From NCBI GenBank assembly GCA_964426155.1, contig CAYROY010000103.1, positions 1-19,459 on the forward strand: DNA of 19,459 nucleotides. Direction: 5' to 3'. This DNA is from M55B120 sp964426155. GTDB taxonomy: Bacteria; Actinomycetota; Humimicrobiia; Humimicrobiales; Humimicrobiaceae. A model generated the notes under the pieces. The model ran no database searches. It was not told where the DNA came from and saw only the letters and a list, made by a program, of their open reading frames with translations. Positions 14,183 to 19,459 of this stretch are shown here, in pieces (the stretch's first letter is position 1; the number at the start of each line of letters is the position of its first letter). Made by a program: the position numbers and the translations under genes.

Positions 14183-15897
14183 CAGAGAATAATATGAACC
14201 ATAACATTTCTTCACTAAAAGAATTAGATGATATTAAAACAAAGAATATAGAGGCTAACCGGCCTTATGGTAAAAAGGGATGCTATATGGTTACGGTCCA
14301 TCTGGGAACCTGCGGAATTGCATCAGGAGCGGATGAGATACAAAGAAGTGTCCTACAGGAAATAGATAAGAGGGAAAATGGCAATATAATATTTTCTACT
14401 TCAGGATGTGTGGGGTTTTGCGCCCTTGAACCGATGATGACCATTGAAGACTATAAAGGCGAAAAGACTACATATCACAGCCTCAAACAGGAGGATGTAG
14501 CCAGGATATTTTCTGGCCATATTGATAATGGTAAGATACTGTACGAACTAAATCCTATAGTAAAGGGTTCAAAGCTTGCAGAATTTTATGATTTTCAGGT
14601 CTCAAGAGTGCTCCATAACAGGGGAAGGATAGACCCTTTTAAGATAGAAGACTATATTTCTTTTGACGGATACAGAGCCCTTTTGAAATCAATAGAAATC
14701 GGTGATCCTGGAGAGCTTATCAGGATTATTTCTGATTCAGGACTCAGGGGAAGGGGCGGAGCCGGTTTCCCCACGGGTAGAAAATGGGAATTCTGCCGCA
14801 GGGCCAGTTCTGACGATGGAATAAAATACGTGGTCTGTAACGGAGACGAGGGTGACCCTGGGGCTTTTATGGATAGAAATCTTCTTGAATCTGACCCTCA
14901 TTCTATACTGGAGGGCATGATAATAGCCGGGCTGGCGATAGGGGCAACCAAGGGATACATATATGTCCGCGCAGAATATCCCCTTGCCATAAAGACCCTT
15001 TCGAATGCCCTGAAACAATCCATGGAATATGGGTTTGTCGGTAGGAATATTCTTGGCAGCAGGCATGATTTCGATATTGAAATATACCAGGGAGCAGGGG
15101 CATTCGTATGCGGGGAAGAAACTGCTCTTCTAAAATCTATAGAAGGCAAGAGGGGCATGCCAAGGCCCAAGCCGCCTTTTCCTGCCAATGAAGGACTTTT
15201 TGGAAAACCTACTCTAATCAATAATGTCGAGACTTTTTCAAATGTGCCCCAGATTATTTTAAATGGTGCAGAATGGTTCAATGAGATTGGAACGAAAGAC
15301 AGTAAGGGCACCAAGATATTTGCTCTTACAGGCGCGGTAAACAATGTGGGCCTTGTTGAGGTTCCAATGGGTATACCAGTCAGGGATATCATATATAAGA
15401 TTGGCGGAGGAATAAAGGGGGACAAGAAGTTTAAAGCAGCCCAGCTTGGTGGCCCATCGGGAGGCTGCCTTCCCGATCAATTGCTTGATCTGCCGATTGA
15501 CTATGAAGAGGTCAAAAAGGCAGGGGCCATAATGGGTTCCGGCGGGATGATAGTACTTGATGAAGATCAGTGCATGGTAGATCTGGCAAGATATTTCATG
15601 GACTTTATACAGGATGAATCATGCGGACAGTGCACGCCCTGCAGGATAGGGACCAGGAGGATGCTTGAGATACTCACAAGAATAACTGAAGGAAAAGGGG
15701 AAGAAGGCGATATTGAAAAACTGGAAGAACTGGCTGAGATGATAAAGGAGACTTCACTATGCGGACTTGGAAAAACTGCGCCTAACCCGGTACTCAGTAC
15801 TATAAGATATTTCAGGGATGAGTATCAGGAACATATAGATACCAAACTGTCATGCAAGAGACTCCACAAAAAAGCCAAAAGGAAAAAAGTAGAATAG
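14179..15897 (+). CDS. NuoF/HydB-like NADH- and FMN-binding subunit, 572 aa
   Basis: Oxidises NADH (or reduces NAD+) and passes electrons to iron-sulfur clusters. The N-terminal ferredoxin-like domain carries TCGIASGA (C45) and CVGFC (C77, C81). The FMN/NADH domain has GLRGRGGAGFPTG at 188-200, NGDEGDPGAFMDR, and GAGAFVCGEETALLKSIEG. The [4Fe-4S] site is SCGQCTPC (C482, C485, C488) plus C528 in SLCGLG. The protein stops soon after this in a basic tail (CKRLHKKAKRKKVE). HydB and HymB homologues of about 600 residues continue with a two-cluster ferredoxin domain, which is missing here. The ATG overlaps the nuoE stop, so the pair is translationally coupled. No hydrogenase, formate dehydrogenase or NuoG gene follows, so the electron acceptor is unknown. 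Confidence 0.93.
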   Translation: MTENNMNHNISSLKELDDIKTKNIEANRPYGKKGCYMVTVHLGTCGIASGADEIQRSVLQEIDKRENGNIIFSTSGCVGFCALEPMMTIEDYKGEKTTYHSLKQEDVARIFSGHIDNGKILYELNPIVKGSKLAEFYDFQVSRVLHNRGRIDPFKIEDYISFDGYRALLKSIEIGDPGELIRIISDSGLRGRGGAGFPTGRKWEFCRRASSDDGIKYVVCNGDEGDPGAFMDRNLLESDPHSILEGMIIAGLAIGATKGYIYVRAEYPLAIKTLSNALKQSMEYGFVGRNILGSRHDFDIEIYQGAGAFVCGEETALLKSIEGKRGMPRPKPPFPANEGLFGKPTLINNVETFSNVPQIILNGAEWFNEIGTKDSKGTKIFALTGAVNNVGLVEVPMGIPVRDIIYKIGGGIKGDKKFKAAQLGGPSGGCLPDQLLDLPIDYEEVKKAGAIMGSGGMIVLDEDQCMVDLARYFMDFIQDESCGQCTPCRIGTRRMLEILTRITEGKGEEGDIEKLEELAEMIKETSLCGLGKTAPNPVLSTIRYFRDEYQEHIDTKLSCKRLHKKAKRKKVE

Positions 15898-16004
15898 AAA
15901 ATAGTCTTTTGGAATTAATTATCATAAGGATTCTTTACTCCGGACTGTTAATTTATAAAGGATAAGTTCAGTTAATATATATTCAGACAGGAGAGATAGG
16001 ACAA

Positions 16005-17027
16005 ATGGGCAATAAACTGGTTAGATTATCAGAAGAAAGATATAAAGAAGGTGAAAGGATCGTAGCACCTCTGGTGGGTTTTCCTGGCGTTAACATGATT
16101 GGTAGCAATATAAAGATAGCCCAGCAAAATTATGGCGAACATTACAAGGTACTTAAAAAGGTTGTTGATGAGTTTATTCCTGATATTATCTTCCCTTTGA
16201 TGGATTTATCGGTTGAAGCTAATGCACTTGGCAGGTATACACTATTTCCAAAAGAAGATTCTGCTACTGTGGGTAAGGAAAAATTTTCCATAGATGAATT
16301 GAAAAATCTGGAAGAGATAAATATCTCTTTTGACAGCAGGGTAAATTGCTATGTGGACACGGTCAAATTGATGAGGATAGGGCTGCCGGAAAATATTCTT
16401 AAAGGGGCCTATGTTACGGGGCCGTATTCCCTCGCAGGTCTTATTATGGGTGCCGATGAAGCAGCAATGGCTACTATTATGAATGAAAAAGTTTTAACCC
16501 AATTATGTAATTTTACTACCGAGGTAATTGAAAAATATACCGGGATGCTCATATCAGCAGGAGCAGAGGTGATCTGTATCTTAGAGCCAACGGCAGTGAT
16601 GCTGGGGCCCTCACAGTTTGAAAAGTACTCGGCAAGATATGTTAAGCATATAAACGACAGTTTTAGATTTACCGGCGTAATCACAATTTATCATACCTGT
16701 GGGAATACAATGCATCTGGTGGATAAAATGATTTTATCGGGGGTTGACGGAGTCAGCCTTGATTCTAAGGAGATGGGAGTCTCTCTTAAGGATGTAGCCC
16801 TGAAAGTCAACGGGCAGGTTGCAGTGATGGGTAATATCAATCCTTCTTCTACAATTCTTCATGGAAAACCGGAGCAGGTTGAAGAGGAAGTAGAAGCACT
16901 TCTGGACGAGATGGAGCCTTTCCCAAATTTTATCTTAAGCACAGGTTGCGACCTTCCCCAGGAAACTCCCTATGAAAATATAAAGGCATTCATGGATACG
17001 GGACGAAAGTACAGGGTTAAATCATAG
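16005..17027 (+). CDS. MtaA/CmuA-like zinc methyltransferase of the URO-D superfamily, 340 aa
   Basis: URO-D-fold protein resembling methylcobamide:coenzyme M (or related thiol/corrinoid) methyltransferases. Unlike the protein at 7955, it has the zinc-thiolate motif: H230 and C232 in IYHTCGN, with a distant C315 in STGCDLPQETP. Other family marks are GPYSLAGLIMG at 139-149, GAEVICILEPTAVMLGP, SLDSKEMGVSLKD, and MGNINPSSTILHG. The length is normal. AGGAGA lies about 10 bases before the ATG. It follows NuoF by 107 bases without an evident terminator, so co-transcription with nuoEF is possible. The methyl acceptor is unknown; bacteria use such proteins for tetrahydrofolate-linked demethylation or methylamine and methoxy-compound metabolism. 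Confidence 0.87.
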   Translation: MGNKLVRLSEERYKEGERIVAPLVGFPGVNMIGSNIKIAQQNYGEHYKVLKKVVDEFIPDIIFPLMDLSVEANALGRYTLFPKEDSATVGKEKFSIDELKNLEEINISFDSRVNCYVDTVKLMRIGLPENILKGAYVTGPYSLAGLIMGADEAAMATIMNEKVLTQLCNFTTEVIEKYTGMLISAGAEVICILEPTAVMLGPSQFEKYSARYVKHINDSFRFTGVITIYHTCGNTMHLVDKMILSGVDGVSLDSKEMGVSLKDVALKVNGQVAVMGNINPSSTILHGKPEQVEEEVEALLDEMEPFPNFILSTGCDLPQETPYENIKAFMDTGRKYRVKS

Positions 17028-17070
17028 ACAGGTCATTCTAGCCTTATCAGTATAAATTGATTAATAAAAA

Positions 17071-17310
17071 TCATATCAGCTGTTTCTGTTTAAAACTGAA
17101 ATATTCTCCATAACCTATAATTATATGGTCAAGGACATTTATGCCAACTATATCGCAGGATTTGCATAACCTGCGCGTTATCTCTATATCGTCAAGGGAA
17201 GGCTCAGGATCTCCGCTGGGATGATTATGTAGGAATATTATAGATGCTGCCGAGTATCTAATTGCAGGGTTTATGACCTCCCTGGGATGTACTATCGACT
17301 TCGCTCGGCC
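17071..17310 (-). pseudogene. radC: radC, C-terminal part only, interrupted by the mobile element
   Basis: From about base 17298 downward the frame reads SIVHPREVINPAIRYSAAS, then IIFLHNHPSGDPEPSLDDIE, then GINVLDHIIIGYGEYFSF, ending TGA at 17071. This is the C-terminal JAB/MPN-like domain of RadC with its metal motif HNHPSGDP...D intact. RadC is normally about 220-230 residues; only the last 75 or so are here, and the N-terminal helix-hairpin-helix part is absent. The frame continues to an ATG at 17340, but those extra residues (MLFLERKHCTGRAK) are encoded by the recombinase end and do not resemble RadC. The missing 5' part should lie at the other end of the element, beyond the window. Confidence 0.85.
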
Positions 17311-18907
17311 AGTGCAATGTTTTCTCTCCAAGAAGAGCATTAAAGTTATAAGTTATATAAACATCAAGCTTATTAGTTTTTCCATAGCCATAAATTGAAT
17401 CTATTCCAATTTCTTCAATCATTTTATTTATTATTCTTTTCCAATCTAAATTATCAAGTTTTTCTATTCCTTTTACTAAGCTTTTAAAAAGGATTTTTAT
17501 ATTATTTATTTTTTCTATTTTAATTTTATTTACAATCTCTTTATTTTTAATTTCATAAAGAATATTATCCAAATTTTTTATTTCTCTATCCTTTTCTTTC
17601 AATTTTTTTGCAATATTTTTAGTACTAATAGAATTTGGGATATCCTTATTTGAATATAAATCCAGCAACATGTCTATTTCTTTATTAATTTTAACTTTTT
17701 TATTTTCAAGTTCTGCTATATTAAAGTCTTTATCTAATGATCTATTTTTATAGTCAAATAATAAATACTTATTCATGCTTTCAGGCCTCAAAAGAAATTG
17801 TCTGATATCGTTTTTGACCACACCTTCGATTAAATCTTTTTTGATTGAAGCACTGTTGCATAAATACCCTAGTTCTCGGGCTCTACTATTTCTACCCATA
17901 TCTCTATAATAATAAGAAGTAATTCCACTTTTTTTGCTATGATATCTACCTCCACAATACGGACGACCGCAAGTTAAACATTTCATTTTTCCAGTTAAGA
18001 TGTATACAACTTTTGAATTATTGATTGAACTTCTGTTAAACTGTGATTGTTTTTTTGCTTTTTCAAAAAGTTCTTTTGATATTATCGGTTTTTTCTTTAT
18101 AGATACTGGATCTATAAAGTCAAATTTACTCCTCTTTGCATATATATATTCATCTTTATAATATAATTCTTTTGAAAGAATATGTTTAACACTGCTTCTT
18201 GTCCATTTATTTTCATAAACTTTATTATATTTAATAGATTTTCTAATTCTACCAAATTTTTCAAATCTTGTTTGGATGCCTAAAGAGTTTAATCTATTAG
18301 CTATTTTATATGAAGATATACCCTCATCAGCCAACCAGGTAAAAATATTTACAACTACTTTTCCTTCTTCTTCATCAATAACTATTTTTCCATCATTGTC
18401 TAATTTATAACCATAAAGAATATTATTTCCTCCAAGGGGGAGTTTTCCTTGCTTAGCTTTTTGATACTTTCCCCTAGCTGACCTTTTTGCAATAATTCTT
18501 ATTTCCCTTTTGCTGAACACTCCCTGAATATCAGACATAAAATCATCATCTTCATTATCTAGATCCAGTACTGAGTTTTGAAACATTAATTTTATTTTAT
18601 GATCTTTAAATATTTCCTTAATGATTTGAAGATCTCTAACACTTCTGGATAATCTATCTTGATCAACTGCAAGAACTCTATGGTATATTCCCTTTTTACA
18701 ATTACTAAGCAACTCTTTTATTTTTGGCCTAGCTTCTATTGTTTCACCTGAAATACCAAGATCTTGATATAAATCATAATCCCAGTTGTTTTTAAGGCAA
18801 ATGTTTTTAAGAATATCGATTTGTTCAGGAATACTGTATTTATCATCTTTTGTTTGTCCGGTAGTGGAAACCCTAACATAGCAGGCTACTTTTTTCTCTT
18901 CAAGCAT
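17258..18907 (-). CDS. Large serine recombinase (site-specific integrase), 549 aa
   Basis: Catalyses integration or excision of the element. The N-terminal resolvase domain (residues 1-150) has the nucleophile S14 in YVRVSTTGQ and the arginines of DQDRLSRS (R85, R88). The recombinase domain follows (about 155-300), with WTRSSVKHILSKELYY. A zinc ribbon has C310, C313, C318 and C350. A Lys/Glu-rich coiled coil spans about 397-475. All expected parts of a large serine integrase are present. GAGG lies 5 bases before the ATG. Base composition is far more AT-rich than the host genes. The last 15-20 codons cross the junction and the stop (17258-17260) lies in radC DNA read in another frame, so the native C-terminus probably differs in the excised element. 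Confidence 0.93.
   Translation of the reverse strand: MLEEKKVACYVRVSTTGQTKDDKYSIPEQIDILKNICLKNNWDYDLYQDLGISGETIEARPKIKELLSNCKKGIYHRVLAVDQDRLSRSVRDLQIIKEIFKDHKIKLMFQNSVLDLDNEDDDFMSDIQGVFSKREIRIIAKRSARGKYQKAKQGKLPLGGNNILYGYKLDNDGKIVIDEEEGKVVVNIFTWLADEGISSYKIANRLNSLGIQTRFEKFGRIRKSIKYNKVYENKWTRSSVKHILSKELYYKDEYIYAKRSKFDFIDPVSIKKKPIISKELFEKAKKQSQFNRSSINNSKVVYILTGKMKCLTCGRPYCGGRYHSKKSGITSYYYRDMGRNSRARELGYLCNSASIKKDLIEGVVKNDIRQFLLRPESMNKYLLFDYKNRSLDKDFNIAELENKKVKINKEIDMLLDLYSNKDIPNSISTKNIAKKLKEKDREIKNLDNILYEIKNKEIVNKIKIEKINNIKILFKSLVKGIEKLDNLDWKRIINKMIEEIGIDSIYGYGKTNKLDVYITYNFNALLGEKTLHWPSEVDSTSQGGHKPCN
17296..17330. other. Left attachment junction between radC and the inserted element
   Basis: RadC similarity starts near 17298 (minus-strand SIVHP), and AT-rich recombinase coding sequence is clear to the right of about 17330. 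The crossover must lie between them. The stretch is GC-richer than the element (GCTCGGCCAGTGC at 17303-17315). The exact core dinucleotide cannot be fixed without the other junction. Confidence 0.55.
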
Positions 18908-18946
18908 TGAACCTCGCTATAAAATGATGTTTACTTTTATAAATAA

Positions 18947-19069
18947 CTAAACTTTTATTGATTCGATATCTAGTTTAGCCAAAATTATCTCATATATATC
19001 AAATAATACATTATCTAAATCATAGTTATCTTTATGTTTTCTATATATATTATCAATTTTTTGTTCCAT
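18947..19069 (-). CDS. Small ORF of 40 residues upstream of the recombinase
   Basis: An ATG at 19067-19069 opens 40 codons beginning MEQKIDNIYRKHKDNYDLDN and ending with TAG at 18947, 39 bases before the recombinase ATG. AGAGG lies about 13 bases upstream. The protein is charged, probably helical, with an amphipathic VLFDIYEIILAKL stretch. I recognise no family. Its place between the promoter and the recombinase suggests a co-transcribed accessory or control protein, which is inference. Confidence 0.5.
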   Translation of the reverse strand: MEQKIDNIYRKHKDNYDLDNVLFDIYEIILAKLDIESIKV

Positions 19070-19157
19070 TAGACAATATTTTCCTCTTTACTATGCAGTA
19101 ATTTTAAAAATCAAAAGAATCTTTAAACGCTTATTTTAATCAAGCAGCGACCATTTA

Positions 19158-19186
19158 AGTATAACATAATGTTGTTTTTACAACAA
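19158..19186 (-). promoter_or_regulatory. Promoter for the small ORF and recombinase
   Basis: On the minus strand TTGTTG (19181-19186) and TATACT (19158-19163) are separated by exactly 17 bases. Transcription would start near 19150, giving a leader of about 80 bases before the 40-residue ORF. Confidence 0.55.
19170..19185. promoter_or_regulatory. Palindrome TGTTGT-TTTT-ACAACA overlapping the recombinase promoter
   Basis: Perfect 6-base arms with a 4-base spacer lie inside the promoter, covering the -35 box and most of the spacer. This is a natural place for a repressor, possibly an element-encoded one outside the window. Confidence 0.45.
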
Positions 19187-19320
19187 TATTAGTGTCCTAT
19201 TTAGCTTCTGGATTTAATAATTATATTTTTAATTAATTTATGCCTAAAGCGTTATTTGACTAGAAAAAGCACCTGATAACCAGAAATATTTACTAAAAAT
19301 ATAATTTCAACGGCAAATTA

Positions 19321-19374
19321 TATTCAAATTTGTTAACAGTATTGTTAACATTACTCTCTTAAAACATTTGAATA
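19321..19374. repeat. Nested symmetric repeat: two TGTTAACA boxes inside a 9-bp inverted repeat
   Basis: TATTCAAAT (19321-19329) and ATTTGAATA (19366-19374) are exact reverse complements. Between them lie two copies of the self-complementary TGTTAACA, at 19331-19338 and 19343-19350, four bases apart (12-base centre spacing). This is the geometry of a regulator or recombination-protein binding site. Confidence 0.5.
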
Positions 19375-19392
19375 TATTGTTATAGTAAAATT

Positions 19393-19409
19393 ATATACAA
19401 AATGTATAT
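19393..19409. repeat. Perfect palindrome ATATACA-AAA-TGTATAT
   Basis: Seven-base arms with a 3-base centre, about 20 bases from the nested repeat. The form is that of a dimeric repressor operator. AT-rich chance palindromes remain possible. Confidence 0.4.
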
Positions 19410-19459
19410 TGATAATTATTAATACAATATTTCATTATTGGTATGAAACTAGATAGAAA

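Larger units (their letters stand above)
17298..19459. mobile_element. Integrative element with serine recombinase, left end inside radC, right end outside window
   Basis: The recombinase sits at one end next to a disrupted radC, the usual arrangement for serine-integrase elements. All DNA from about 17330 to 19459 is markedly AT-richer than the flanking genes. No N-terminal radC sequence was found up to 19459, so the element continues. Type (phage, ICE or other) cannot be told; no structural, conjugation or replication gene is visible. Confidence 0.8.
19187..19459. other. Non-coding, operator-like AT-rich region of the element
   Basis: No plausible gene on either strand. The region contains a nested symmetric structure at 19321-19374 and a further palindrome at 19393-19409, and may be the control region for a gene lying beyond the window edge. 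Confidence 0.5.

Noticed and set aside
14737..15480. Several minus-strand frames up to 175 codons opposite nuoF
   Set aside because: The plus-strand gene has full domain support; these are shadows caused by its codon bias.
1..19459. CRISPR arrays, rRNA or tRNA genes
   Set aside because: No regularly spaced direct repeats, rRNA-like blocks or cloverleaf-forming sequences were seen on reading both strands.

Overview
This is about 19.5 kb of AT-rich bacterial DNA. Shine-Dalgarno sites of the AGGAGG/GGGGG type support bacteria. The gene content (orphan NADH-diaphorase module, MtaA-like and other uroporphyrinogen-decarboxylase-fold proteins, iron-dependent alcohol dehydrogenase, KaiC/RAD55-like ATPase, archaeal-flavoured thymidylate synthase) suggests an anaerobic, probably uncultured, low-GC lineage. 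I cannot name the phylum; Atribacterota-like or clostridia-like groups would fit.

Layout. (1) 1-995, minus strand: a likely three-gene unit encoding a small secreted Cys/His/Tyr-rich protein, a DUF4405 membrane protein and an ECF-type sigma factor cut by the window edge, with a perfect 13-bp AT-only inverted repeat before the sigma gene. (2) 1153-4273: a KaiC/RAD55-like ATPase with degenerate Walker motifs, a 60-residue membrane protein, a possible leader peptide, an Fe-dependent alcohol dehydrogenase and a Gmad2-domain protein. (3) 4274-4781: a 508-bp gene-poor stretch holding a probable promoter and leader. (4) 4782-10615, plus strand: a carbohydrate-type ABC importer (binding lipoprotein plus two permeases, no ATPase gene), a URO-D-family protein, a ROK regulator, and a previously uncalled frameshifted remnant of a second URO-D-family gene. 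(5) 10618-13449, minus strand: thymidylate synthase-like protein, PrsW/YhfC-like intramembrane protease and M29 aminopeptidase, probably one operon. (6) 13700-17027, plus strand: NuoE- and NuoF-like subunits, with nuoE apparently starting at a rare CTG codon, then a zinc-type MtaA/CmuA-like methyltransferase. (7) 17071-19459: the 3' part of radC, interrupted by a very AT-rich element carrying a large serine recombinase, a 40-residue small ORF, a promoter overlapping a palindrome, and a dense cluster of palindromes. Its far end is outside the window.

How it fits together. The importer, URO-D protein and ROK regulator look like one substrate-uptake locus, with the ATPase presumably supplied from elsewhere. 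The NuoEF pair can pass electrons between NADH and an unseen partner, and a Zn/corrinoid-type methyltransferase follows it. The most notable points are the integration into radC, where the recombinase reading frame runs across the host junction and ends on a host-derived stop; the CTG start of nuoE; and the decayed URO-D gene.
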